Below are positions 10,701-22,343 of a DNA stretch of 64,000 nt, one piece after another. Each line of letters starts with the position of its first letter. The first letter of the stretch is position 1. The notes under the pieces were generated by a model, which did no database searches, was not told the DNA's origin, and worked only from the letters and a program-made list of their open reading frames with translations. Source of the DNA: Adiantum capillus-veneris (taxonomy: Eukaryota > Streptophyta > Polypodiopsida > Polypodiales > Pteridaceae); the NCBI GenBank assembly GCA_014529385.2, contig CM043944.1:176879740-176943739 (forward strand). Reading direction: 5' to 3'. Made by a program: the position numbers and the translations under genes.

Positions 10701-11926
10701 ATTTTGCTGGCCACCATCTTCATTCTCACCTTTTTCTTGCCCTGTCTCAATATCACATAATCTGCTCCCCAATGTTGCTTGACTTTTGCTGCTCTAAGCC
10801 AAGGTCTCCCAAGAATCATAGGATATGACTGAGAAGACTTTTCCAACTGCAACACCACAAAATTAACTTTAAACCTGAGACCTCCAATCTCAATTTCCTT
10901 ATTCTTGACAATCCCTAATGGCTGGATCCTCCTCTGATCTGCCATTTTCACTTGAAATGGTGCCGGATCCCAACAGGTAATGTTCATCTTCCTGCATGTT
11001 TCCTCTGGAAGTACATTCACTCCTGATCCTCCATCAATCAACACTCCTGGCATAAATATCTGCTCCATCTTTACACTGATCACTGGAACTTTGTAATCAA
11101 CATCTGCAGGTTGCATTTTTGCTACCTCAATCTCCTGATCCGGATCTTCATCTGTCTGTAAGTCAATCGGATTCTTTCCCCCATACTGTTGTTGTAACTT
11201 CTGCATAAATTGGTCTGCAAAGCTTGGTACCAAACTCAAAATCTGCCTCAAACTGATCTGAGTAGGTGCTTCCATTAATGCATCAAAAAACTCCTCAGAC
11301 ATCTTGACTGCAGCTTTCTTCTGTACAGTCAGCGCCTGATCATGTCCTTTACCAACTCCTTCCTGTATTCTGTCCGCCGGATACCTTACTATTGCCTCAG
11401 GGACTTCCTGAGTTTCCCTTCTTTTATCCTCCTGTCGCTTGTTCACTTTATTTATCTCCTTCAATACCCCCATTCTAATCTGGTCCTGAACCTTCCAGTC
11501 GATTGGTTGTTGTTCTTCTTTTTTCTGAACCTTATCCCCCTTTACCTTTCCTGACGACCTGGTTACCACCATAGCTCCAGGAACATTATACCCCTCTTTA
11601 ACTCCTTCAATCGAGACACAATCTGTACAATCACATTGAAACAGGTTGCTTGATTCCCCTCTTCCACAGCAGCGCTCATTAGGCATCCGGGCCCTATCAG
11701 GCTCCACTTTGGCATTCATCAGGAACTCTTCAGATTCCTGTTCTTCTTCTTCCAACATGACAACATTTAACTGTGCAGGAGGCCTTTGTTGAGGCTGGCC
11801 GCCTTTATTATTATATTGTACTATAGGGATCCCCCTCTCACTCCTGTGTTTGCACCACAGGGTGCATTCAGGTCCCTGTCTGTGCCCTTGTGTTCCACAA
11901 TAGGTACACGGTAAATTTCCTCCCAT
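7793..11926 (-). pseudogene. Gypsy pol: protease, RT, RNase H, integrase
   Basis: One reading frame runs through the whole segment, broken only by TAG codons at 8714-8716 and 8567-8569. Near the N-terminus is a Cys/His cluster (CTYCGTQGH). The protease active site is GVLIDGGSGVNVLP. RT shows RVCVDWRKLNAAT, FLDGFSGYNQI and GFGLKNAPPTFQ, but the catalytic box reads VFLDFSVFG where VFxDDFSV is expected: one Asp codon is missing. RNase H contains FVDASHCAVGAVL and ADYLSRLE. Integrase has an HHCC zinc region (GHFSH, CLFCQ) and a D,D,E core (GLDFMGP, VSDQGVHF, ANGQAESTN). These enzymes would copy element RNA and insert the cDNA into the genome. The missing Asp and the stops imply this copy cannot move alone. 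Confidence 0.9.
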
Positions 11927-12022
11927 TCTGTCCTGATTCCTTTGATTACCCCACCCTTCTTGGGCTTGAAGTCTTTGAATAGGACCTGAATTTCCCCAGT
12001 TTCTAAAATTCTGTGGCCTTCC

Positions 12023-13395
12023 CTAAGGCCCTCCTGCAATCATGACATTCGCTACAGGTGGATTCATTCTTTGCTGCACCCTTTCTGGAATGCGTCCTCG
12101 ATAATTTGGATTGTACCAACATCTTTCATCACTATGGCCAAACACTTGACATGTTTGACAATAAGGCCTCTCTGGCATACCGAATTTTGTAAGACCCAAA
12201 TTCTTCAATTGACTGACAATCATCTGACTGATGTCTTATTTTCCAGGAACTGTCTGCTCCCTGCTTTTACCCTTTTTCTCTTTGTCCTTCTCCTACCTGG
12301 AGGATTTCTTCTTTTTCTTCTTACTTTTCTTCTTCTTTTTCTTTTTCTCTGACCAATCATCATCTTCTTCATCAGAATCCTTTTCAAACTCTGAGTCTTC
12401 CTCATCTGAGGAGTCATCTGTTTCTTCATCATCTTCTTCATCCTCTGAATCTGATTCTTCCCTTTTGGAAGATTTCTTTCTCTTCTCAAGGCTTCCATAC
12501 CTTCTTTCTGCCCTTGTGGCTGCTTCCACCAACTCATTGAAATCTGCTTCATTGTTGATCACTCCTCTTCCTGCTACTGAACTGCGCAGCTCCAGATTCA
12601 ATCCTCTACAAAAATAATCGCCGAACTATTCAAATGATGGCCTCTGTGCTGCCAACAATCTGTTGTTGAGGTTTCGAAATTTCTGAGCATAGTCTTCCAC
12701 TAGCAATTTTCTTTTCTTCATCTTTTTCATTTTGATCAAGATATCCTCAGGGGTCTTTTCCTCCCTGAATCTTGCCAAAATCTGTTTCTTAATGCTTCAT
12801 ATGTTGGAAAAGCTGCAATACCATACTGCATAAACCAAGCCATTGCCTTCCCCTGCAATGTGGCAGCAAAATGCTCCTTCTTGGTAGCATCATTATGGAT
12901 CACATTGTATCCACTTGCCATCCACCTGGTCTCAAACTGCCCCACATGACTGTTAGCATCCTCCTTGGATTTCCCGCTGAACTTAGCCGCCCCCACTTTC
13001 GGGTTGGGTACTGGTTGAGCCATCACTACAGGTTGTGGTTGGAGTTGATTCACTGGTACTGGTACCGGTACTTGTCCTTGATTTATTTGTTTCAAAGGGA
13101 AAAATGGTAATGGTGGTGTGTGTGTTTGAAACTGCAGCCTTCTTGGTCTAAAAACTTGATTGATTGCTAATGCTCCCACAAACCTTTGCAGGTTCAGATT
13201 AGAAATCTCCTCATTCTGTTGCTCAAAATCTTCGGTATTGCCAGAAGATGTACTACTTTGCCTTTCAGGAGTTGACGGTTGACTGCCTTCCTCCTCTCCT
13301 TCTATTGCTGCGAATGAATCTACTCCTTGCCTGCTACGAAAACGTGTCCAATAAGGATGTTGTGCAGACTGGCGACCATCCTCTTCTTCACTCAT
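12023..13395 (-). pseudogene. Gypsy gag, frameshifted
   Basis: The N-terminal part (13395-12736, from an ATG) carries the gag core: KFSGKSKEDANSHVGQFE, then LQGKAMAWFMQYG and FPTYEALRNRF. A shift near 12750 moves reading into the pol frame, which holds an extremely charged Asp/Glu/Ser then Lys stretch (12293-12600). It ends in a zinc knuckle, CQTCQVFGHSDERC (CX2CX4HX4C), near 12150. In-frame stops are TAG at 12626, 12293 and 12023 and TAA at 12236. Because the second half shares its frame with pol, the original product was probably a Gag-Pol fusion. Gag forms the particle and binds element RNA. Confidence 0.85.
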
Positions 13396-13398
13396 ACA

Positions 13399-13755
13399 TT
13401 AAGTCCGCTTGCCAGTTGCTTGTCGGCTGAGAGCGTACTTCCTCCGAAGTTCCAAGTATCTCCTGAGTTGCCGGATGTTCACAAACGACCAACTTACAGG
13501 GAGATTATTTATGCCAACCGGATGAATGCACCGGAAGAGGATCACCACTTTGATTCTAATACACTTCTGCACATCCCTAGGCAATTGTGGAAGGTACTCC
13601 CGCAGAAAAATTCTGTCGTACTCCTGCTTTTCTTCTTCCTCTGTTACCCAATTGCGAAATCTGATTAGCAAATCATTTCCTTCTTCCTCTTCTGACTCCC
13701 AATGTCGAAATTCATATAGCAGGTCTGTAACATCCTCCTCTGTCATCAGAAACAC
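13399..13755 (-). CDS. Small ORF upstream of gag
   Basis: A 118-codon ORF lies between the 5' LTR and gag and ends just before the gag ATG. Its N-terminal half holds two copies of a motif, LLYEFRHWESEEEE and LLIRFRNWVTEEEE, and the C-terminal half is Arg-rich (RQLRRYLELRRKY). I know no family for it. It could be the true N-terminus of Gag, since the stop separating the two is one of several decay stops in this element, or a separate leader protein. Confidence 0.5.
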   Translation of the reverse strand: MFLMTEEDVTDLLYEFRHWESEEEEGNDLLIRFRNWVTEEEEKQEYDRIFLREYLPQLPRDVQKCIRIKVVILFRCIHPVGINNLPVSWSFVNIRQLRRYLELRRKYALSRQATGKRT

Positions 13756-13815
13756 TTCAGTCCTCTATGCCACAGGTAAGGAACAGATCCGAAACATTTT
13801 GCAGGATCGCCAAAG

Positions 13816-14313
13816 TGTAATGGGGTTGATCAGGAAAGGCTTAGACAGATTTTGCATATTCCTTGATAATTGCCTAACACTTAACCAACCACCAATACAG
13901 GACTACACAGTATGTATGCACTTCAAGCCTTCAGATACTTCATCGACAAGATCAAAGGGAATACATATATCTCATATTTATACTCAGGATTTCATCAGTT
14001 ATTCATCAGACATAGATCAGAATCAGAACAGACAATAGACAGATAGATATAACTGCCGCCTTCCATTTCCCATCATCATCACACACCAGCGTCATCCCCT
14101 TTTCTTCCTTACATCATCGAAGCTCACAAAAGATACAAAAGCCCCTACGAAAAGTTACATCCTTTCACATAATGTCTTTTCCTACTTACTTCCTAATAGG
14201 TTTCTGATTATCTCCTGAGTTGACTCTGACCTGATAACTTCCTGATTGGAATCTGAAGTCATCCTGACAGTTCCCTGACTGCATATTAATTATGGTAAAG
14301 GTCCCCTTTACCA
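13816..14313 (-). repeat. 5' LTR of the 9.7-kb gypsy element
   Basis: It is the partner of the repeat at 4632-5129 and is followed by the second copy of the ACGAT duplication at 14314-14318. It should hold the element promoter, transcribed leftward. Confidence 0.93.
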
Positions 14314-17300
14314 ACGATCAGCCATAAAATAGTTAAGAAGGGCCAAGGCTGATGGCGTTGGAGGAGAGGGATAAATATTGTCCTGAGAATAGGTTAATGA
14401 AAAGGAAGATTAAAGCATTGAGACTACATTCTTTTCGCATTCTATGGTCTTACCATCAGTAATGCCAAGTGCCCTACTAATGAGTACCTTTGTGGTTTTA
14501 TTTCAGATTTTTCTCTTTGCATGAGGTTAGTATTGAGGTAGTATGTACAAGGCGCAAGCGTAATATGTACATGCCCTAAGCTTCCCGTCTGGCTTTAACT
14601 CGGGCACTTGGGAGCATATTTGTTGAGATTTATGCAAGGAAGGAGCCATTCTATGTTGAAGATTTAACGTATAATGATATGTTGAAGATCCCCATCTTTG
14701 AAGCTTCATGTTGGGTCCTCAGCAAGCACCCAATACAGTATGATGTATTGTCGAATTGCAAAAGTGGCCTGAACTACTGAAAAGACTGTTGTAGTTGTTA
14801 ACTGTAAGGTTGATGCCACAACCTCCACTTACAAGTTTGAAATATACCAAGGTCTGATCCATATGACCTTAAAACAATCGTAACCTTCCACATTTAGATT
14901 TGGGACTATTCTTAGCCGGTTCTTGGTGCCGCTTCCGTTCTCTTCCCCAAACTCCAACATCCAGTGTCTCCTAACACTTAGTGGATTTCTGCATTCTCTG
15001 TTTTCAGCACCCTTTTGCTGCTTTTTTTTAGCATGGACAACACCTTCCCTTTGCCTTGTCAATGATTGGTCGGAGACCTTTCTTCTTCATAGGTCTCTAT
15101 CCTCTATTTGCACTGGTGTGGCGCTTGCTACGACGTGTTTCCAGATCGCATTTTCAACTCTAGGGATCGCCATCTCTTCTTGTTATGGGAAATATGCAAG
15201 GGCTGGCCCTTCCTAATGGGAAAACACCAGCAAGGGAAAACAATGACAAGAGGGAAAACGTTGGCAAGAACTCCCGTAGCCGGCCATGTACAAAGATGTC
15301 TTTAGTAGAGTATATGCAACCTAACTAAGAGACCTAGTTCTAAACCACTTTAGACAGTTCATGATTTGCGTTTCTTCCATGTTATGTTGCGTTTTCCATT
15401 GCAGGACGTTTTTTTGCTAGCCGTGGCGGGAAAACAAGGCAAGCATCATTTGGGATTCTGATTTCAGAAGCCTTGGGAGTGGAGCAGCTGTCTTTCTCTC
15501 ACCATTCCTCTCTTCCTCCCACCATTCCTCTTGCTCAGCTAAAGCTTGCAAAGCTTTGACATCCGCCGCACCCGCCACGTTAAATTCGTGGTAACTGCTT
15601 GTGCCTTCTTGCACACGCATACGCATGTGTCGGAAAAACCTCCCATACGATTAGTCACTGATGATCAACTGAGGTAGTACGATAGCAATGAACTCAAACT
15701 CTCCAAGCCCGGCAAGCTGAAAATGTTAATGGTGAGTGATCTGATGCCCAAACTGAGACAAAAATGCAAGCTCTTCTTGGTCTGGGAAATACGCAAGGGC
15801 TGGCCCAACGTGATGGGAAAATACTAGCACAGGAAAACGTTGACCAGAGGGAAAACTCTGGCAAGAACTCTTTGTAACCCGCCTTGTACAAAAATGTGTG
15901 CAGTAGAGGGTATGCAACCTAGCTAACAGAGGCCAAGTTCTAAACCACTTTAGACACTGCATGATCTACGGTTTTTCCATCTTGTGTTGCGTTTTTCATT
16001 GCAGGACTTTTTTTGCTAGCCGTGGCGAGCAAACAAGGTAATTATCATTTGGGATTCTCAATTCAGAAGCCTTGGGAGTGGAGCAGGTGTCTTCCTTCCA
16101 CCATTCATCATGCTCAGTTAAAGCTTGCAAATCTTTGACAATCACCGCACCCGCCACGTTAAATTTGTGGTGACTGCTTGTGCCTTCTTGCATACGCATA
16201 CGCATCAGTTAGACAAACCTCCCATATGACCACTACACTGGTGATCAGCTGAGGTAGTAGGACAACAATGGGGAACTCCAACTCTCCAAGCCCGACAAGC
16301 TAAAAACATTGATAACTGATCTGATGCTCAAGCTGAGGCAAAAATGCAACCTCTTCTTGGTTTGGGAAATACGCGAGGGCTGGCCCTTCCTCATGGAAAA
16401 ACGCCAGCAAGGGAAAACACTGACAAGAGGGAAAACGTTGGCAAGAACTCCTTGTAATCTGCCTCGTACAAAGATGTCTGTAGTAGAGGGTCTGCCGTGG
16501 CGGGAAAACAAGGCAAGCATCATTTGGGTTTGTGATTTCAGAAGCCTTGGGAGTGGAGCAGCTGTCTTTCTCTCACCATTCCTCTCTTCCTCCCACCATT
16601 CCTCATGCTCAGCTGAAGCTTGCAAAGCTTTGACAACCGCCGCACCCGCCACGTTATATTTGTGGTGACTGCTTGTGCCTTCTTGCACACGCATATGCAT
16701 GCGTCAGAGAAACCTCCCATACGATCAGTCATTGGTGATCAACTGAGGTAGTACGACAGCAATTTAATCTAACTCTCCAAGCACGGCAAGCTGAAAATGT
16801 TCATGGTGGCTGATCTGATGCCCAACCTGAGGCAAAAACGCAAGCTCTTCTTGGTCTAGGAAATACGCAAGGGTTGGCCCTACCTGATGGGAAAACACCA
16901 GCACAGGAAAACGTTGACAAGTGGGAAAACACTGGCAAGAACTCTCTGTAACGCGCCCTGTACAAAGATGTGTGCAGTAGAGGGTATGCAACCTAACAAA
17001 CATAGGCCAAGTTCTACGGTTTTCCATCTTATGTTGTGTTTTCCGTTCCGGGACGTTTTTTTAAATAGCCATGGCGGGCAAACAAGGCAATTATCATTTG
17101 GGATCTTGGATTTAGAAGCGTTGGGAGTGGAGCAGCTGTCTTCCTTACACCATTCCTCATGCTCCGCTGAAGCTTGCAAAGTTTTGACAATCGCCGCACC
17201 AGCCACGTTAAACTTGCGGTGACTACTTGTGCCTTCTTGCATATGCATACGCATCAGTCAGACGCATACGAATACGGTGAAGTTCTCCATTGCTTCCCGT

Positions 17301-18399
17301 ACCGATTCTTGACCTTCCATATTCAGTTTTGGGACTGTTTTTGCTGATTTTCAGCCGGTTCTTGGTGCCCCTCCCGTCCTCTTCCGCAGCCCTCCGGCGT
17401 CATGCGTCTTCTGAGCATTAGTGGATTTCTGAATTCTCTGTTTTCAGCTACCTTTTGTTGCGTTTTTTGGCGTGGACACGTTGACAATTACTTGGGCCTT
17501 CTTGCATACGCATACGCATCAGTCAGACAAACCTCCCATACGATCAATTATTACTGGTGATGAGCTCAGGTAGTAGGACAACAATGGAGAACTCCAACTC
17601 TCCAAGCCCGGCAAGCTGAAAACATTGATAACTGAACTGATGCTCAAGCTGAGGCAAAAATGCAACCTCTTCTTGGTCTGGGAAATACGCAAGGGCTGGC
17701 CTTCCTAATGGGAAAACGCCAGCAGGGGAAAACACTAACAAGAGGAAAAACATTGGCAAGAACTCCCTATAACCGGCCATGTACAAAGATGTCTTTGGTA
17801 GAGTATATGCAACCTAACTAACAGAGACATAGTTCTAAACCACTTTAGAAGGTTCATGATCTGCGTTTCTTCCATGTTATGTTGCATTTTCCATTGCAGG
17901 ATGTTTTTTATGCTAGCCGTGGCGGGAAAACAAGGCCAGCATCATTTGGTATTTTGAATTCAGAAGCCTTGGGAGTGGAGCATTTGTCTTCATCCCACCA
18001 TTCCTCATGCTCAGCTGAAGCTTGCAAAGCTTTGACATCCGCCGCACCCGCCACGTTAAATTCGTGGTGACTATTTGTGCCTTCTTGCACACGCATAGGC
18101 ATGTGTCGGACAAACCTCCCATAGGATCAGTCACTGGTGATCAACTGAGGTAGTACGATAGCAATGAACTCCAACTCTCCAAGCCCAGCAAGCTAAAAAT
18201 GTTAATACTGGCCGATCTGATGCCCTAACTGAGGCAAAAATGCAAGCTCTTCTTGCTTTGGGAAATACGCAAGGGCTGGCCCTACCTGATGGGAAAACGC
18301 ACGTTGACCAAAGGGAAAACGCTTGTAAGGTGCAGTTGAATAAATGTTGTATTTTCTCAACATTAGTGATCCATATTTTGCTCAAGGTTCCTTTTAGTT

Positions 18400-18955
18400 C
18401 TTATGGAAGGGAGAGCCTTCCGTTCTTTATGGAGAGTGTTGTGATCACGAACAAAATGGATGGATATTATGCGTGCAAGTGTATGAGACTGAGAGAAAGA
18501 GAGAAGAGAGATACGACACCGGAGACGTTTTAAAACCCTCCAGCTCCGAAGGCCCCACTCTCCTCGGCAAGAGAGGTCTACTTATGATTGCACAAAGGTG
18601 TACAATGATGATGCATGGACTGATGCAACTCATGACTATGCCGGTGACAACGATGATGACTTTAGGGCTGAAATCGGTGTCCTTCTATCTGGTGTCCACA
18701 AAGAGACTATGGCTGGAAATCTGAGACCACTTTGGGGTACTGAAAACGCTGTTTTGGTTGCTGTCTTTGTGGCTGAAAAACGCTGGTTTGTTTGCTATCT
18801 TTTGGCTGATAAAAACACTGAGAAATAGCAGGTCTAGGGCTGCGTTTTTATGGCTGGAATCGAAGGCTGAAAACGCTGAATACTTGCTGCGAGAGAGGGC
18901 TGAAAACGCTATCCCTGCAGTTCCCTTTGGCTGAAAACTATTGCTTGCTGAAAAC
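18400..18955 (+). repeat. Gamma module, copy 1, with short open frame
   Basis: It contains a frame (about 18565-18828) reading RSTYDCTKVYNDDAWTDAT and then an acidic run. The same frame recurs in the other three gamma copies. It resembles a captured exon, but I do not recognise the protein. The module ends in repeated GGCTGAAAACGCT words. Confidence 0.6.
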
Positions 18956-19497
18956 TAGTGGAGCAGTTGTCTTCCTCCCACCATTTTTTGCTAGCCGTGG
19001 CGGGAAAACAAGGCAAGCATCATTTGGGATTCTGATTTCAGAAGCCTTGGGAGTGGAGCAGCTGTCTTTCTCTCACCATTCCTCTCTTCCTCCCACCATT
19101 CCTCTTGCTCAGCTAAAGCTTGCAAAGCTTTGACATCCCCCGCACCCACCATGTTAAATTCGTGGTGACTGCTTGTGCCTTCTTGCACACGCATACGCAT
19201 GTGTCGAACAAACCTCCTATGGGATCAGTCACTGGTGATCAACTGAGGTAGTACGATAGCAATGAACTCCAACTCTCCAAGCCCGGCAAGCTGAAAATGT
19301 TAATAGTGGCTGATCTGATGCCCAAACTGAGCCAAAAACGCAAGCTCTTCTTGCTCTGGGAAATACACAAGGGCTGGCCCTACCTGATGGGAAAACACCA
19401 GCACAGGAAAACGTTGACCAGAGGGAAAACTCTTGTAAGGTGCAGTTGAATGAATGTTTTATTTTCTGAAGATTAGCGATCCATATTTTGCTCAAGG

Positions 19498-20055
19498 TTC
19501 CTTTTAGCTCTTATGGAAGGGAGGCTTCCGTTCTTTATGGAGAGTTTTGTGATCACGAACAAAATGGATGGATATTGTGCGTGCAAGTGTATGAGACTGA
19601 GAGAAAAAGAGAAGAGAGATACGACACCAGAGACCTTTTAAAACCCTCCTCTGAAGGCCCCACTCTCGTCGGCGAGAGAGGTCTACTTATGATTGCACAA
19701 AGGTGTACAATGATGATGCATGGACTGATGCAACTCGTGACTATGCCGGTGACGACGATGACGACTTTAGGGGTGAAATCGGTGTCCTTCTATCTGCTGT
19801 CCACAAAGAGACTAGGGCTGGAAATCTGGGACCACTTTGGGGTGCTGAAAACGCTGTTTTGGCTGCTGTCTTTGTGGCTGAAAAATGCTGGTTTGTCTGT
19901 TGTCTTTTGGCTGATAAAAACGCTGAGAAATAGCAAGTCTAGGGCTGCGTTTTTATGGCTGCAATTGAAGGCTGAAAACGCTGAATACCTGCTGCGACAG
20001 AGGGCTGAAAACGCTATCCCTGCAGTTCCCTTTGGCTGAAAACTATTGCTTGCTG
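19498..20055 (+). repeat. Gamma module, copy 2
   Basis: Same structure as the copy at 18400. A small deletion in CCCTCCTCTGAAGG puts a stop upstream of the shared short frame, so a longer shared protein is unlikely here. Confidence 0.6.
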
Positions 20056-20329
20056 CAGTCCCTTGTGGGCGATCCAAAACGCTAGATGTTGTGGGATGAG
20101 GGGCGATAGCAAAACGTTAGGGTTGGTGCTCTGTCGGCGAGGTGTTGCTTGTGGAAAACGCCAAGCTCCAAGGAGAGATGGTGATAGCAAAAATGTTGGC
20201 TGAATGAGGATGGGCGTTTTCCATTCCAGGACGTTTTTTTAAATAGCCATGGCAGGCAAACAAGGCAATTATCATTCGAGATTTTGAATCTGAAGATTAG
20301 TGATCCATATTTTGCTCAAGGTTCCTTTT

Positions 20330-20888
20330 AGCTCTTATGGAAGGGAGAGCCTTCCGTTCTTTATGGAGAGTGTTGTGATCACGAACAAAATGGATGGATA
20401 TTATGCGTGCAAGTGTATGAGACTGAGAGAAAGAGAGAAGAGAGATACGACACCGGAGACGTTTTAAAACCCTCCAGCTCCGAAGGCCCCACTCTCCTCG
20501 GCAAGAGAGGTCTACTTATGATTGCACAAAGGTGTACAATGATGATGCATGGACTGATGCAACTCATGACTATGCCGGTGACAACGATGATGACTTTAGG
20601 GCTGAAATCGGTGTCCTTCTATCTGGTGTCCACAAAGAGACTATGGCTGGAAATCTGAGACCACTTTGGGGTACTGAAAACGCTGTTTTGGCTGCTGTCT
20701 TTGTGGCTGAAAAACGCTGGTTTGTCTGCTGTCTTTTGGCTGATAAAAACGCTGAGAAATAGCAGGTCTAGGGCTGCCTTTTTATGGCTGCAATCGAAGG
20801 CTGAAAACGCTGAATACTTGCTGCGAGAGAGGGCTGAAAACGCTATCCCTGCAGTTCCCTTTGGCTGAAAACTATTGCTTGCTGAAAA
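20330..20888 (+). repeat. Gamma module, copy 3
   Basis: Nearly identical to copy 1, including the flanking beta module, and therefore a recent segmental duplicate of it. Confidence 0.65.
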
Positions 20889-21329
20889 CTAGTGGAGCAG
20901 TTGTCTTCCTCCCACCATTTTTTGCTAGCCGTCGCGGGAAAACAAGGTAAGCATCATTTGGGATTCTGATTTCAGAAGCCTTGGGAGTGGAGCAGCTGTC
21001 TTTCTCTCACCATTCCTCTCTTCCTCCCACCATTCCTCTTGCTCAGCTAAAGCTTGCAAAGCTTTGACATCCGCCGCACCCACCATGTTAAATTCGTGGT
21101 GACTGCTTGTGCCTTCTTGCACACGCATACGCATGTGTCAGACAAACCTCCCATGGAATCAATCAAGCTCTTCTTGCTCTGGGAAATACGCAAGGACTGG
21201 CCCTACCTGATGGGAAAACGCCAGCACAGGAAAACGTTGACCAGAGGGAAAATGGTTGTAAGGTGCAGCTGAATGAATGTGGTATTTTCTCAAGATTAGT
21301 GATCGATAGTTTGCTGAAGGTTCCTTTTA

Positions 21330-21848
21330 GTTCTTATGGAAGGGAGAGCCTTCCCTTCTTTATGGAGAGTGTTGTGATCACGAACAAAATGGATGGATAT
21401 TGTACGTGCAAGTGTATGAGACTGAGAGAAAGAGAGAAGAGAGATACGACACCAGAGACCTTTTAAAACCCTCCTCTAAAGGCCCCACTCTCATCGGCGA
21501 GAGAGGTCTACTTATGATTGCACAAAGGTGTACAATGATGATGCATGGAGTGATGCAACTCGTGACTATGCCGGTGACGACGATGATGACTTTAGGGCTG
21601 AAATCGGTGTCCTTCTATCTGCTGTCCACAAAGAGACTATGGCTAGAAATCTGGGACCACTTTGGGGTGCTGAAAACGCTGTTTTGGCTGCTGTCTTTGT
21701 GGCTGAAAAATGCTGGTTTGTCTGCTGTCTTTTGGCTGATAAAAACGCTGAGAAATAGCAGGTCTAGGGCTGCGTTTTTATGGATGCAATCGAAGGCTGA
21801 AAATGCTATCCCTGCAGTTCCCTTTGGCTGAAAACTATTGCTTGCTGC
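21330..21848 (+). repeat. Gamma module, copy 4
   Basis: The closest partner by eye is copy 2: both carry CCAGAGACCTTTTAAAACCC. It lacks part of the 3' GCTGAAAACGCT repeats. Confidence 0.6.
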
Positions 21849-22290
21849 ATACGCACCAGTCAGACAAATCTCCCATGCGATCAGTTACACATACGCGTAC
21901 GCATACGCTCTCCTTGGCTTCCGTTGAAGTTCTCCATTGCTTCCCGTACCAACTCTTGACCTTCCACATTCAGTTTTGGGACTGTTTTTACTGACTTTTA
22001 GCCGGTTCTTGGTGCCCCTCCTGTCCTCTTCCACAGACCTCCGGCGTCATGTGTCTTTTGAGACTTAGTGGATTTCTAAATTCTCTGTTTTCAGCCACCT
22101 TTTGCTACGTTTTTTGGCGTGGACACGTTAACAATTGCTTGTGCCTTCTTGCATACGCAGACGCATCAGTCAGATAAACCTCTCATACGATAAGTTACTA
22201 GTGATCAGCTCAGGTAGTAGGACAACAATGGGGAACTTCAACTCTCCAAGTCTGGCAACTATCTTCCTTCCACAAGTTCTAAACCACTTT

Positions 22291-22322
<32 letters not shown>

Positions 22323-22343
22323 TATATAACCAGGTTTGGCTAG

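Larger units (their letters stand above)
4632..14313 (-). mobile_element. Complete Ty3/gypsy LTR retrotransposon, 9682 bp
   Basis: Two 498-bp direct repeats bound the element, each TG...CA when read on the coding strand. A 5-bp target-site duplication, ACGAT, lies at 4627-4631 and 14314-14318. Coding is on the minus strand: pre-gag ORF, gag-pro-RT-RNase H-integrase in that order, then a long extra ORF. Integrase after RNase H places it in Ty3/gypsy. I see no chromodomain, and the RT resembles the Athila/Tat side of the family. By eye the LTRs differ at about ten positions, so the insertion is fairly recent. A possible primer site beginning TGGCGATCC lies three bases inside the 5' LTR; the tRNA was not identified. 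The polypurine tract is weak. Confidence 0.92.
14319..22330 (+). repeat. Complex array of duplicated modules with GAAAACG motifs
   Basis: Three module types are shuffled and duplicated. Module alpha (contains GCCGGTTCTTGGTGCC) occurs near 14916, 17352 and 22000. Module beta (contains CAGAAGCCTTGGGAGTGGAG, then ACTGAGGTAGTA) begins near 15416, 16015, 16494, 17065, 17919, 18992 and 20926. Module gamma (~555 bp) begins near 18400, 19498, 20330 and 21330. The gamma+beta block at 20330-21140 is nearly identical to 18400-19205, so some duplication is recent. Short words such as GGGAAAACG, GGCTGAAAACGCTG and their complement GCGTTTTCC recur across the array in both orientations. The array abuts the CMC transposase gene and may be its overgrown subterminal or promoter region. 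That link is inferred. Confidence 0.8.

Noticed and set aside
5202-13430. Plus-strand ORFs across the 9.7-kb gypsy element
   Set aside because: They lie opposite well-recognised gag-pol and coiled-coil coding and carry no motifs.
18445-20567. Minus-strand 62-codon ORFs identical in two places (18445-18633 and 20379-20567)
   Set aside because: Identity comes from the recent duplication of the gamma module, and the frame is broken in the other copies.
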